Notes: generated from the sequence alone by a model not told the origin. Positions 1 to 7,908 are shown, numbered from the stretch's first letter. The stretch is DNA of 33,908 nucleotides from Oerskovia rustica (GCF_014836555.1 NZ_JACSQQ010000020.1:1-33908), one strand, 5' to 3'. Program-made: numbers and translations.

Positions 1-89
1 GGGGCCTCGGGCACGTCGGTGCTGCACGCAGCGGTGAACAGCAGTGCCGCGGTCGCGGCCCCTGCCAAGAGAACTCGGGAAGTACGCAT
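1..89 (-). CDS. Lipoprotein, N-terminal fragment (cut by window edge)
   Basis: Reading leftward from an ATG at 87-89 gives a short basic start (MRTSR), a hydrophobic stretch (VLLAGAATAALLFTA) and then A-C-S-T, a lipobox with cysteine at residue 22. This is a type II signal peptide, so the product is an exported lipid-anchored protein. A CAGGAG ribosome site lies about 7 bases upstream of the ATG. Only 29 residues are inside the window, so the function cannot be read. A solute-binding protein of a sugar ABC transporter is one possibility given the neighbouring sugar genes, but that is inference. It follows the TetR gene on the same strand after about 220 bases. Confidence 0.7.
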   Translation of the reverse strand, partial: MRTSRVLLAGAATAALLFTAACSTDVPEA

Positions 90-311
90 TTCCTGCTCCT
101 GATGATCGAGACGTCGTCGTCTGACGGATGCGCTGGACGATGGTGCTGGACGGGTGCTGACTGCAGCGGCAGGCCGCCCGGCAGGAAGCGGGCATGCCGC
201 GTCGAACGGAGTGTTCGCGGGTGTTCTTCGATCTCCCGGTCGACGGGCTCGGCACCGAGGCCGTCCGGGAGAGGCGTGCAGGTCCTGTCGCCAGCACCTG
301 CGGGCTTCGCG

Positions 312-938
312 CTAGACCGTCGAGGCCCTCGCGGGACGCCCCGGGACGGGCGCCCCGAGGAGCGACAGGAGCTGAGCCCTGATCCGGAGCTCGCTCTCCG
401 GCGCGCAGGACTGCGGCCGGAACAACGAGATCTGCTTGGTGCCCTCCATCGCGGAGAACATCACGCTGACCGCGCCGTCCACGTCGTCGCACTCGAGCTC
501 CCCGGCCCCGACCGCCCGGTGGGTCAGGCCCAGGAAGTACCGCTCCGCCTCGTCCAGGAAGCCGGCCCAGCTCGCCCGGACGTCCTGGTCGTAGAGCGCC
601 TGCGCGACGATCTCCATCGTGAAGACCCGGTTCGCGTCGTCCAGCAGACAGCTGCGGACCGAGTACTCCACGGCGGCCTCGACCTTGGCGTACGCACTCG
701 TCGCCTGCCCGGTCGCGGCGGCCATCGCTTCACGCCACTGGCGGTAGTAGACACCGCACGCGGCCAGCACGACCTCCTTCTTCGAGGAGTAGTGCCAGTA
801 CAGGCTGCCCTTCGTCACCCCGGCGCCCGCCGCGATCGCGTCCATGTTGACCCCGGCGATGCCTCGCGTCGAGAACAGCGTGAACGCTGCGAGCGCGAGC
901 TCGTCGGGCTTGGCAACAGTGGGCGAGGACGTCGGCAT
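312..938 (-). CDS. TetR/AcrR family transcriptional regulator
   Basis: This 208-residue protein has the family layout. The N-terminal helix-turn-helix (about residues 12-58) includes TLFSTRGIAGVNMDAIAAGAG and then VTKGSLYWHYSSKKEV, whose Y-W-H-Y segment is the usual TetR recognition-helix signature. The remaining 150 residues form the helical ligand-binding/dimerisation domain. The ATG at 936-938 follows an AGGAGG ribosome site. A dyad resembling a TetR operator lies at 960-973, immediately upstream, suggesting autoregulation. Similar dyads occur in the isomerase/ThuA intergenic region, so those genes are likely targets. It lies about 90 bases downstream of the isomerase gene on the same strand. 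The ligand is unknown; a sugar derivative would fit the context. Confidence 0.93.
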   Translation of the reverse strand: MPTSSPTVAKPDELALAAFTLFSTRGIAGVNMDAIAAGAGVTKGSLYWHYSSKKEVVLAACGVYYRQWREAMAAATGQATSAYAKVEAAVEYSVRSCLLDDANRVFTMEIVAQALYDQDVRASWAGFLDEAERYFLGLTHRAVGAGELECDDVDGAVSVMFSAMEGTKQISLFRPQSCAPESELRIRAQLLSLLGAPVPGRPARASTV

Positions 939-959
939 GACGCCACCCTACCTCCTTCC

Positions 960-973
960 ATACTGGCTGGTAC
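960..973. promoter_or_regulatory. TetR-type operator candidate 1 (upstream of tetR)
   Basis: ATACTGGCTGGTAC is an imperfect dyad located 22 bases before the TetR start codon. It resembles two other sites at 1948-1961 and 2036-2049. The placement suits autorepression. This is inference from sequence similarity of the three sites. Confidence 0.5.
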
Positions 974-1028
974 TGATGTGATGGACACCGGGCGATCCGG
1001 TCGCGCGCCTGCCGACGCACGGCCGGGA

Positions 1029-1922
1029 TCAGGCGAACGCGGGCACGCGCTCGGTGAAGCCGGCCGCGGCGACCTCCTTGCGCAGCCAGGACAGCGAGTC
1101 GGCCAGCATGGGGCCGCCCTGGCCCTCGCACTCGATGCTGAGCACGCCGTTGAACCCGTCGGCACTGAGCTTCGCGAGGATCTGGCGGATGTTCTCGGCG
1201 TTCACCCCGTCCCCCGCGGCGACGTGGCTGATGGCGATGCCCGTGGCCCCGCCCCGCACGGAGTCGGCGAGCGACTGCGAGACGTCCTTGATGTGCACGT
1301 GGTCGATCTTGTCGAGGAAGCGGTCCGCGAACTCGACCGGGTCGTTGCCCGCGATGAAGGTGTTCCCTGTGTCGAGGTTGAGGCGCAGCCACGGGGAGTC
1401 GCCGCAGAACGCGAGCATCTCGGCGAGCCAGTCGGCCCGGGTCGTGAAGTAGCCGTGGACCTCGATGGTCACGACGATCTCGTGGGCCTCGGCGACGCGG
1501 ATGATCTCGCCGTAGCTGCGCTTCATGAGGTCGAGGGCCTCGCGGTCCTCGAGCCCTTCGGGCTTGTGGAGGCCGTCGGTCGTCGCAACCCGGGGCGAGC
1601 CGGCGAGGGCGGCCCAGGCGATGGCCTTCTGGACGTAGGGCACGCCGACCGTGAGCCCGTCCCGCCCTGAGAGCGGGTAGGCGGCGTCGATCTGGGAGAA
1701 CTCGACCCCGTAGGTCGCCATCTTCTTCCGGAGGAGCGCAGGGTCCTCGAGGAGCGAGACGTGCGGGAAGTAGCCGAGCCCGTGGATCCAGCAGGCCCCC
1801 TCGATCACGCCCGGCTCGATGTAGTGGACGTCGTTCTCCTGCGCCCAGGCCAGGGCCTGCTCGAACGACTTGTGGCTGGAGTTGAAGGCGTCGGTGTGGA
1901 AACCGATCCCGATCTGCGGCAT
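1029..1922 (-). CDS. Sugar phosphate isomerase/epimerase-like TIM-barrel protein
   Basis: This 297-residue protein belongs to the AP-endonuclease-2/xylose-isomerase-like TIM-barrel superfamily. Candidate metal ligands fall in the usual order on successive strands: Glu in TIEVHG, Asp in LNLDTGN, His in HVHIKD and Glu in SIECEG. Members act as sugar or inositol isomerases, epimerases or dehydratases in the cytoplasm; no signal peptide is seen. The ATG at 1920-1922 has a strong GGAGGAG ribosome site. It is divergent from the secreted ThuA/sorbosone-dehydrogenase gene. ThuA-like proteins and TIM-barrel isomerases are often neighbours in loci handling 3-keto or unusual sugars, so a role in that chemistry is possible. 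The substrate cannot be stated from sequence. Confidence 0.85.
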   Translation of the reverse strand: MPQIGIGFHTDAFNSSHKSFEQALAWAQENDVHYIEPGVIEGACWIHGLGYFPHVSLLEDPALLRKKMATYGVEFSQIDAAYPLSGRDGLTVGVPYVQKAIAWAALAGSPRVATTDGLHKPEGLEDREALDLMKRSYGEIIRVAEAHEIVVTIEVHGYFTTRADWLAEMLAFCGDSPWLRLNLDTGNTFIAGNDPVEFADRFLDKIDHVHIKDVSQSLADSVRGGATGIAISHVAAGDGVNAENIRQILAKLSADGFNGVLSIECEGQGGPMLADSLSWLRKEVAAAGFTERVPAFA

Positions 1923-1947
1923 GAGACTCCTCCGTCTGGGTAGGAAC

Positions 1948-1961
1948 GTACTGGTCGGTGC
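1948..1961. promoter_or_regulatory. TetR-type operator candidate 2 (upstream of isomerase)
   Basis: GTACTGGTCGGTGC lies 25 bases before the isomerase start. Eleven of its 14 bases match the reverse complement of the site at 2036-2049 (ATACTGGTCGGTAT is that strand's reading) in the same register, with the TACTGGTCGGT core shared. Confidence 0.5.
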
Positions 1962-2035
1962 AGCATCTATGCCGGCAAATCTGGGCCGTCATCGTTGAGA
2001 TCCCGTCACGCTGTGCAGCCCTGCACGCACTCACC

Positions 2036-2049
2036 ATACCGACCAGTAT
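2036..2049. promoter_or_regulatory. TetR-type operator candidate 3 (ThuA-gene promoter)
   Basis: ATACCGACCAGTAT has inverted ends ATACnG/CnGTAT, the commonest dyad form among TetR-family operators. It abuts the putative -35 hexamer of the divergent plus-strand gene, a position suited to repression. Confidence 0.55.
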
Positions 2050-2077
2050 TGCAAAGTGGTGACGCCGACACTAGCAT
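2049..2077 (+). promoter_or_regulatory. Putative promoter of the ThuA/sorbosone-dehydrogenase gene
   Basis: TTGCAA at 2049-2054 and TAGCAT at 2072-2077 are separated by 17 bases, a sigma-70-like arrangement. It would leave a leader of roughly 90 bases before the ATG at 2178. The -35 overlaps the last base of the operator dyad at 2036-2049. Confidence 0.4.
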
Positions 2078-2177
2078 CACGATCACGTTCTGACGACCAT
2101 CAATCAAAAGTCGCCAGATCGACGGACGAACAGATCGCAGGGGCCCGACGCAACGAAGCGGACACGAGGGAGCACGG

Positions 2178-5100
2178 ATGAGAACGCGAAGAGGGGCCGC
2201 GATAGCGGCCTGCCTGGCACTGTCCACAGGACTGGCAGGCGTACTGACAGCACCGGCCACCGCCCACGAGGGGCACGAGCACCCGGACGCGCCCGAGTTC
2301 CGGGCGCTGATCTTCTCGGAGACCGCCGGGTTCGTGCACGACTCGGTCCCCGAGGCCAAGGCCATGTGGGACGAGCTCGCGGCGGCGGGCGGGTTCGAGG
2401 TCGTCCAGGCGACCGACTCGGCACTCTTCACCGACGAGGGGCTCGCGGACTTCGACGTGATCGTCCTGGCTCAGGCCTCCGGTGACGTCTGGGACGCGGC
2501 CGAGGAGAAGGCCTTCGAGAAGTACGTGCGCGGGGGTGGCGGCGTCGTCGCGATGCACAACCCGCTCGACATGGAACCGGGCTTCCCGTTCTACCGCTCG
2601 CTCATCGGGACCGAGTTCACCGCTCACTCCGCCGCAGGCACCACGGGCGAGATGGCGGTCGTGGACCGCGACCACCCCTCGACCGCCGACCTGCCCGAGC
2701 GGTGGGAGCGCAACGAGGAGTGGTACGGCTTCACCAAGTCGGTCCGTGGCGACAAGCACGTGCTCGCCCAGCTCGACCCGACGAGCGTCCCGACGTCGAC
2801 CCCCGGACGCATGGTCGACCACCCGGTCACGTGGTGCGCGGACTACGAGGGCGGCCGGACGTGGGTGACCTCGGTCGGGCACTCCAAGTCCTCGTACAGC
2901 GAGGAGAACGTCCGCAAGCACGCGCTGGGCGGCATCCGCTACGCGGCCGGCGTCGAGGCCGGTGACTGCGGCGGCACGGTGTGGGACGACTTCGACAAGG
3001 TCCCGCTCGACACCAACACCTCGGCTCCGTGGGGCATCGCGGTGGCCGGCGACGGCCGCGTCTTCTTCACCGAGCTCGTCCGCGGGCAGGTGCGCATCTA
3101 CGACCCGGAGCTCCAGAGCACCGTGACGGCCGCGACGATCCCCGTGTACGGGGGCGGTGAGGACGGCATGCTCGGCCTGGCGCTCGACCCGCAGTTCGCC
3201 CAGAACAACTGGGTGTACCTGTACTACTCGCCCCAGGCCGCAGGTTCGGTCAACCGGCTCTCCCGCTTCACCATGGAGGGCAACACCATGCAGCTCGACA
3301 CCGAGGTCGTGATGCTGGAGATCCCGGCCGGGCGCGACGACAAGGAGATCGGGCACACGGGCGGCACCCTGCGCTTCGACGGCCAGGGAAACCTGTGGCT
3401 GTCGGTCGGCGACGACGTCGTGCCGTTCGAGTCCTCGGGCTACACCCCGATCGACGAGCGTCCGGGCCGCGCGCACTTCGACGCCCAGGGCACGTCGGCC
3501 AACAGCAACGACCTGCGCGGCAAGCTCCTGCGCATCACGCCCGAGCCGGACGGTACCTACTCGGTCCCCGAGGGCAACCTCTTCCCCGAGGCCCAGGACA
3601 CCGCGGACAAGACCCGTCCCGAGATCTATGCGATGGGCTTCCGCAACCCGTTCCGCTTCACGGTCGACGTCGACGGCACGGTCTACCTCGCCGACTACGG
3701 GCCCGACGCCGGCAGCGCCAACCCGAACCGCGGCCCCGCGGGCTACGTCGAGTGGCAGTCCATCAAGGCCCCGGGCAACTACGGCTGGCCGTACTGCCAC
3801 GCCAACAACATCGCGTACAACGACTTCGACTTCGTGACGAACACGTCGGGTGCGAAGTTCGACTGCGCCAACCCGGTCAACACGTCCCCGAACAACACCG
3901 GCCTGACCGAGCTCCCGCCGTCGATCCCCGCGGAGGTCTACTACTCGTACGGCGCGTCCGCGGAGTTCCCGCAGCTCGGCAGCGGCGCGGGTGCGCCCAT
4001 GGCCGGACCGGTCTACCACTTCGACGAGGCGCTCGACTCGGACCGCAAGTGGCCCGAGTACTTCAGTGGCACGCCGCTGTTCTTCGAGTGGGGGCGCAAC
4101 TTCATCAAGGAGTTCCCGCTCGCCGCGGACGGCTCGCTCCTCGCGATCAACCCGGTGCTGTCCAACCAGCAGTTCCTCTCGCCGCTCGACCTGCAGTTCG
4201 GGCCCGACGGCGCGCTGTACCTCCTCGAGTGGGGAGGCGGCTTCGGTCGCGACAACCCGAACTCGGGTCTGTACCGCGTCGACTACGCCGCCGACGGCAG
4301 GGCACCCACGGCCAAGGCCGCGGCCGACGTCACGACGGGCCTCGCCCCGCTGAGCGTGACGTTCTCGAGCGAGGGCACCGTCGACCGGGACGGCGACGAC
4401 CTCGACTTCGCGTGGGACTTCGGCGACGGCAGCACCTCGACCGAGCAGAACCCGACGCACGTCTACACGACCAACGGGAACTTCGAGGCGCGCCTGACCG
4501 TCACGGAGCGGACCGAGTCCGCCAAGACGGGCACCGCCACGGTGCCGATCGTCGTGGGCAACACGAGCCCGGTCGTGGCGATCACGGCTCCGCCGAACGG
4601 CAGCTTCTTCCGCTGGAACGACGTCCTGCCGTGGAAGGTCGAGGTGACCGACGCCGAGGACGGCCAGATCGACTGCCAGGACGTCACGGTGCAGCCGGCC
4701 CTGGGCCACGACGAGCACGCGCACCCCACCCTGCCCGTCAACGCGTGCGAGGGCGAGGCGTCGACCATCCTCGACGAGGGGCACCTCGAGGCCGACGCGT
4801 TCTGGGTCATCGACGCGCGCTACACCGACAAGGGGGGCGCCGCGGGCGTCCAGCCGATCACGACGAGCGCGACCAACGTGTACCGCCCGACGCGCTTCCA
4901 GGCGCACTACTGGGACGAGGCCAAGGGAGTCGCGGTCGAGAACAACGCGGCCGCCGAGCTCGGCCAGTACGTGGGCGACATCCAGGACAACGACTGGCTG
5001 CGCTACGAGGACATGAACTTCCAGGGGATCGACGCCGTGCGCTACCGCGTGTCGGCCGGTCCGGAGGGCGGCGGCCGGATCGAGATGCGCCTCGGGTCGC

Positions 5101-6092
5101 CGACAGGTCAGCTCGTAGCCACGACACCCGTGAACAGCACGGGCGGGTGGTTCACGTTCAAGGAGACGGACCCGACGCCGGTCACCGCCCCCGCGGGGAC
5201 GCACGACGTCTACCTCGTGTTCCGCTCGAACCCCGGGGTCAACTGGTCGATGACGCTCGACGTCTTCGAGGCCGTCGGGTCCGGGGTCGGCGTACCGCCC
5301 GAGGGCACGCCTCGCCAGGACACCTCGACCCAGGGGAGCTGGATCGGGAAGTACGGGACGGCGGGCTACTCGATCCCTCAGGTCGGGACGCAGCTCCCCC
5401 AGGGCGTCACGGTCGTTCCGGTGACGGGTACGCAGGCCTGGACGTGGGAGCAGAGCACCACCAAGCGGTCGGCGCTCCAGGTCCCGCCCGACGGCGCCGC
5501 GCGTCGTGCGTCGACCTGGTTCGGCGCCGGGGCGGCGGTCGACGTCACGGTCCCCGAGGGCTCGGTCTACGACCTGTCGGTCTACGTCAACAGCCACGAC
5601 ACGGCGAGGACGCAGAACCTCCAGGTGCTGCGTGCCGACGGTTCGGTCCTCTACCCGGCGTTCTCGGTCTCGGACAACGCCGCGGGCGTGTGGCTCACGT
5701 ACCGGATCGAGTCCTCGGTCCGGGTCAAGGCCGACAAGGTGACCGGGCCGAACGCCGTGATCGGCGGCATCTTCCTCGACGAGCCCGACGTCGAGCAGCC
5801 CGTGCTCGACGTCGCCGTGACGGTCGCTCCCAAGTGTGTCGCGGGCCGCACGACGCTCACGGTCCGCGCCACCAACGGCGAGGACGTCCCGGTGGACGTC
5901 GTCGTCGAGACCCCGCACGGTCGCAAGACCTTCGCGGGCGTGGCACCGGGCAAGTCCGCCCAGCAGTCCTTCGCGACCCGGGCCGTCGACATCCCGGCCG
6001 GCGAGGTCACCGTGACCGCGACGGGCGACACAGGATCCGGTCCGATCTCCACGGAGATCGTGACCGGCTACGAGGCGGCCGGATGCAGCTGA
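2178..6092 (+). CDS. Secreted multidomain protein: ThuA - glucose/sorbosone dehydrogenase - PKD - CBM6-like
   Basis: This 1304-residue protein starts with a Sec signal peptide (basic MRTRRG, hydrophobic core, cleavage near ATA-HEG), then a His-rich HEGHEH. Domains read in order: a ThuA-like fold (about 40-258); a glucose/sorbosone dehydrogenase beta-propeller (about 275-705, with PWGIAVAGDGRVFFTE, GGEDGMLGLALDPQF, MGFRNPFRFTVD and GPDGALYLLEWGGGF); a PKD domain (about 709-797, with WDFGDGSTSTEQNPTHVY); an Ig-like linker; a CBM6-like carbohydrate-binding module (about 904-1033); and a 270-residue C-terminal region I do not recognise. No sortase motif or C-terminal membrane anchor is visible, so it is probably released. 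The ATG follows a GAGGGAG ribosome site. The architecture suggests a secreted enzyme acting on a polysaccharide-bound or free sugar. The propeller family normally uses PQQ, but no PQQ genes are in view. Confidence 0.9.
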   Translation: MRTRRGAAIAACLALSTGLAGVLTAPATAHEGHEHPDAPEFRALIFSETAGFVHDSVPEAKAMWDELAAAGGFEVVQATDSALFTDEGLADFDVIVLAQASGDVWDAAEEKAFEKYVRGGGGVVAMHNPLDMEPGFPFYRSLIGTEFTAHSAAGTTGEMAVVDRDHPSTADLPERWERNEEWYGFTKSVRGDKHVLAQLDPTSVPTSTPGRMVDHPVTWCADYEGGRTWVTSVGHSKSSYSEENVRKHALGGIRYAAGVEAGDCGGTVWDDFDKVPLDTNTSAPWGIAVAGDGRVFFTELVRGQVRIYDPELQSTVTAATIPVYGGGEDGMLGLALDPQFAQNNWVYLYYSPQAAGSVNRLSRFTMEGNTMQLDTEVVMLEIPAGRDDKEIGHTGGTLRFDGQGNLWLSVGDDVVPFESSGYTPIDERPGRAHFDAQGTSANSNDLRGKLLRITPEPDGTYSVPEGNLFPEAQDTADKTRPEIYAMGFRNPFRFTVDVDGTVYLADYGPDAGSANPNRGPAGYVEWQSIKAPGNYGWPYCHANNIAYNDFDFVTNTSGAKFDCANPVNTSPNNTGLTELPPSIPAEVYYSYGASAEFPQLGSGAGAPMAGPVYHFDEALDSDRKWPEYFSGTPLFFEWGRNFIKEFPLAADGSLLAINPVLSNQQFLSPLDLQFGPDGALYLLEWGGGFGRDNPNSGLYRVDYAADGRAPTAKAAADVTTGLAPLSVTFSSEGTVDRDGDDLDFAWDFGDGSTSTEQNPTHVYTTNGNFEARLTVTERTESAKTGTATVPIVVGNTSPVVAITAPPNGSFFRWNDVLPWKVEVTDAEDGQIDCQDVTVQPALGHDEHAHPTLPVNACEGEASTILDEGHLEADAFWVIDARYTDKGGAAGVQPITTSATNVYRPTRFQAHYWDEAKGVAVENNAAAELGQYVGDIQDNDWLRYEDMNFQGIDAVRYRVSAGPEGGGRIEMRLGSPTGQLVATTPVNSTGGWFTFKETDPTPVTAPAGTHDVYLVFRSNPGVNWSMTLDVFEAVGSGVGVPPEGTPRQDTSTQGSWIGKYGTAGYSIPQVGTQLPQGVTVVPVTGTQAWTWEQSTTKRSALQVPPDGAARRASTWFGAGAAVDVTVPEGSVYDLSVYVNSHDTARTQNLQVLRADGSVLYPAFSVSDNAAGVWLTYRIESSVRVKADKVTGPNAVIGGIFLDEPDVEQPVLDVAVTVAPKCVAGRTTLTVRATNGEDVPVDVVVETPHGRKTFAGVAPGKSAQQSFATRAVDIPAGEVTVTATGDTGSGPISTEIVTGYEAAGCS

Positions 6093-6260
6093 CCGCCCTC
6101 GGGGCTCCACGCGCCCACCTCTCCTGAGGCGCTCGGGGCTCCTCGCGAGCCCGGGGTCGGCGTCGTCCTTCTGTCGGACGGCGCCCCCGGCCCCGGGCTC
6201 GACACCCCATCGGAAAAGCACGAAGGCCAGGAACCTTGCGGTTCCTGGCCTTCGCGTACT
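6093..6260. other. Intergenic region between the ThuA gene and the element
   Basis: No gene is seen. The stretch carries GC-rich imperfect hairpins just after the stop codon and the strong hairpin at 6221-6254. Together with 6305-6514 it makes up the gene-free stretch between the ThuA gene and the integrase remnant. Confidence 0.6.
6221..6254 (-). terminator. Intrinsic terminator, the ancestral tRNA-Arg terminator
   Basis: A perfect 15-bp stem (CGAAGGCCAGGAACC and its complement) closes a TTGC loop. On the minus strand the stem is followed by GCTTTT. It lies just beyond the tRNA 3'-half copy at 6261-6304, so before integration it would have directly followed tRNA-Arg. It may also stop plus-strand transcripts from the ThuA gene. 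Confidence 0.8.
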
Positions 6261-6304
6261 GTGCGCCCGGAGGGACTCGAACCCCCAACCTTCTGATCCG
6301 TAGT
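6261..6304 (-). repeat. Attachment-site copy (distal): 3' half of tRNA-Arg
   Basis: These 44 bases match 14067-14110 at 43 of 44 positions (C at 6276, T at 14082). The copy covers the T arm, variable loop and anticodon arm of tRNA-Arg read on the minus strand and then diverges. It is the tRNA remnant left at the far end of an element that recombined into the tRNA 3' part. Confidence 0.9.
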
Positions 6305-6514
6305 TGGAAGCGGACCCCATGGACGAGACGAGCGAATCCTCGCCGGATGATACGTTTTCGCAGGTCAGAGACCTAGCGCGAGACCTTCGGCTCTATGGAG
6401 GATGTTGCCAGATATTGCTCTCTAGGGGAGGTTTCTGGAGCGCTAACCTCCCCATGACCTCCCCTGCCTAGTCGCACCACACCACCCTTCTAGACCTTCT
6501 GATGCCGCTCCTGA
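6305..6514. other. Left end of the element, non-coding
   Basis: No gene is seen between the distal tRNA copy and the integrase remnant. The only clear structure is three copies of the GGGGAGGTT/AACCTCCCC motif at 6425-6433, 6445-6453 and 6456-6464. Confidence 0.6.
6425..6464. repeat. Arm-site-like repeat cluster, left end
   Basis: GGGGAGGTT (6425-6433), AACCTCCCC (6445-6453) and GACCTCCCC (6456-6464) are copies of the motif found six times at the right end. Short direct and inverted repeats on both sides of a core are typical of arm-type binding sites of tyrosine integrases. The assignment is inference. Confidence 0.6.
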
Positions 6515-7190
6515 CTACACAGGCTCAGTCATCGTCACCCTCGTGGTCAGACTCGTCGGAGTCCTCCAAGGTGCGAGAGCCGCCATGGTCGCTGTGAGAG
6601 CACGGTCCGTCATGCTCAGGTCCGGGTGAACGTAGAGCGCAGTCGTCGTCACGGAGGCGTGTCCAGCGAACTCCTGGACCGTACGTAGATCGGTTGCTGA
6701 TGCCACCATGCGCGTGAGCGCAGTGTGTCGACAGTCGTGGACTCGGTAGCGCCGCGAGAGACTCAACTGCTCCTGGATCGACTCCCACCAGTCCTGGTCC
6801 TGCTCTGGAGACAGTGCGCGACCACGAGGCAGAGTAGTGAAGACCAAACCCTCATGGGACGGGTCCAGAGGGTCATAGAGATCCTCATCTCAAGACACCT
6901 TCAGTTCCGGCCTTCTGCGCCTCACGGTGAGCGATGATCACCGGTTTGAAGAGGTTCGGAATGGTCAGCGTCCGGGTCTTCTCGGGTCCTCTCTTCGCGC
7001 CTGGCAGCAGGATGAGACCGCCGTTCTTCCGGTCCGGACAGTAACGACCCTGCTTCTTGCCGCAAGGGAAGACCGGCTTACCCTCGTCGTCGCGCTCGGG
7101 GGTCGTCGTGCACCCGTGCTCGTACGTCACGCGATCCAGGTGCCTACGGACCTCGATCTTGGCAGGACGTGACCGCTGGTTGATGGCGTC
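6515..7190 (-). pseudogene. Tyrosine-type site-specific integrase, truncated and frameshifted
   Basis: Two minus-strand frames together make the C-terminal half of an actinophage-type tyrosine recombinase. The upstream frame (from about 7190 down to 6885) has IEVRRHLDRVTYEHGC, the Cys-containing CGKKQGRYCPDRK segment and KTRTLTIPNLFKPVI. The downstream frame (to 6515) has DPSHEGLVFTTLPRGR, the H-x-x-R box VHDCRHT, the GH of EFAGHASVTTTALY and the likely tyrosine in LYVHPD. A single extra base near 6885-6890 separates the frames and puts a TGA in the first. The N-terminal arm-binding domain and first catalytic Arg region are absent, replaced by the GIY-YIG remnant. The enzyme should be inactive. 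Its place beside the distal repeat marks it as the element's own integrase. Confidence 0.8.
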
Positions 7191-7196
7191 GTACTC

Positions 7197-7504
7197 GTGC
7201 GCACTGCTCCAACCACACCTGGGGTCTACCTCTTCCAGCAGGCAGGACAACTTGTTTACGTCGGTCGAGCGGGAGAACGCAGAAAATGGGAGTTCGAGGT
7301 CGGATCGCCGTCTACGTGTCCGGTAGAGCGCCTCACAGCGGGTTGGGGAACCTCGCACTCGAACGAGCGCTCCAGGACCCTGCGTGGCTGCGTCAGCGCC
7401 TGGAGCAGGACGAGACTGGCGAGACCCTCACCGTGCAGCACTGGAGCCGCATTGCAGTCGAGCGAGCTGACCTACAGGTCTCGTGGTCCAGCGCTGGGCC
7501 ATGA
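7197..7504 (+). pseudogene. GIY-YIG nuclease-like fragment in two frames
   Basis: From GTG at 7197 one frame reads APTTPGVYLFQQAGQLVYVGRAGERRK, with the spaced G-V-Y and Y-V-G of the GIY-YIG fold and the following Arg. The next frame, entered at AAAATGG near 7284, continues as GVRGRIAVYVSGRAPHSGLGN and then ALERALQDPAWLRQRLEQDE and ends in ADLQVSW, which matches my recollection of small actinobacterial GIY-YIG proteins. The two parts are offset by one base (minus one) at an A4 run. The 3' end runs into the IS481 fragment around 7480-7490, so the domain is broken twice. Decay is the simplest reading; slippage at the A4 run is less likely. Confidence 0.6.
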
Positions 7505-7772
7505 CCCTGGCCTCTGTCTCGGCGCTCGTCCTGGTCGGACTGTGGCGCGGACGCGAGGACCGGTCAGCCAAGCCGGTCTCGGCCTCGGTCGCGAACCGGT
7601 GCAGCCAGTGCAGCCAGTGCCGCACTGTCTTGCGTGAGACGCCCATCGCCGCAGCAATGTGGGCCTGCTTCCAACCATCCCTGCGGCGCTCGACGATCAA
7701 CATCCTGCCGCGAACGGTCAGACGGGCATTAGCGTGGGACACGAGGACCTCCGGGTTGTGAAGACTTCGACA
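7480..7772 (-). mobile_element. IS481-family insertion sequence fragment
   Basis: The minus-strand frame from 7742 encodes MSHANARLTVRGRMLIVERR, a helix-turn-helix (AHIAAAMGVSRKTVRHWL) and LADRSSRPRHSPTRTSAETEARV, the N-terminal part of IS481-type transposases. The coding match stops near MAQRWTTR at about 7482, and the DDE catalytic domain is missing. The outer end is probably near 7772, where TGTCGAAGTC reads on the minus strand as a likely terminal repeat. No second end is seen, so this is a remnant joined to the GIY-YIG fragment. Confidence 0.75.
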
Positions 7773-7867
7773 TCTCCACTAAGCCCGGAGGCCCTCCCTT
7801 CGACAACCGGAACTGGCACCAACCTCACGGCCGGGTACAACTAGCGCCTATGCGTCACGTTCTGAAG

Positions 7868-7887
7868 ACGACTGATGCATCAGTCGT
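7868..7887. promoter_or_regulatory. Perfect 20-bp palindrome upstream of the membrane-protein pair
   Basis: ACGACTGATGCATCAGTCGT equals its own reverse complement over all 20 bases. It lies 21 bases before the first possible start codon (7909) and about 75 before the alternative (7963). An operator for a dimeric regulator is the simplest idea, but no regulator gene remains in the element. Confidence 0.5.
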
Positions 7888-7908
7888 GCCTACGTATCGC
7901 CGAAAAAG

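Noticed and set aside
2100-6320. Long minus-strand open frame opposite the ThuA/sorbosone-dehydrogenase gene
   Set aside because: It is Arg/Val/Asp-rich with no family resemblance, a by-product of high GC opposite a well-supported gene.
7281-7290. Programmed frameshift joining the two GIY-YIG frames
   Set aside because: The domain is also cut at its 3' end by an IS481 fragment, so decay explains it better; there is no stimulatory hairpin that I can see.
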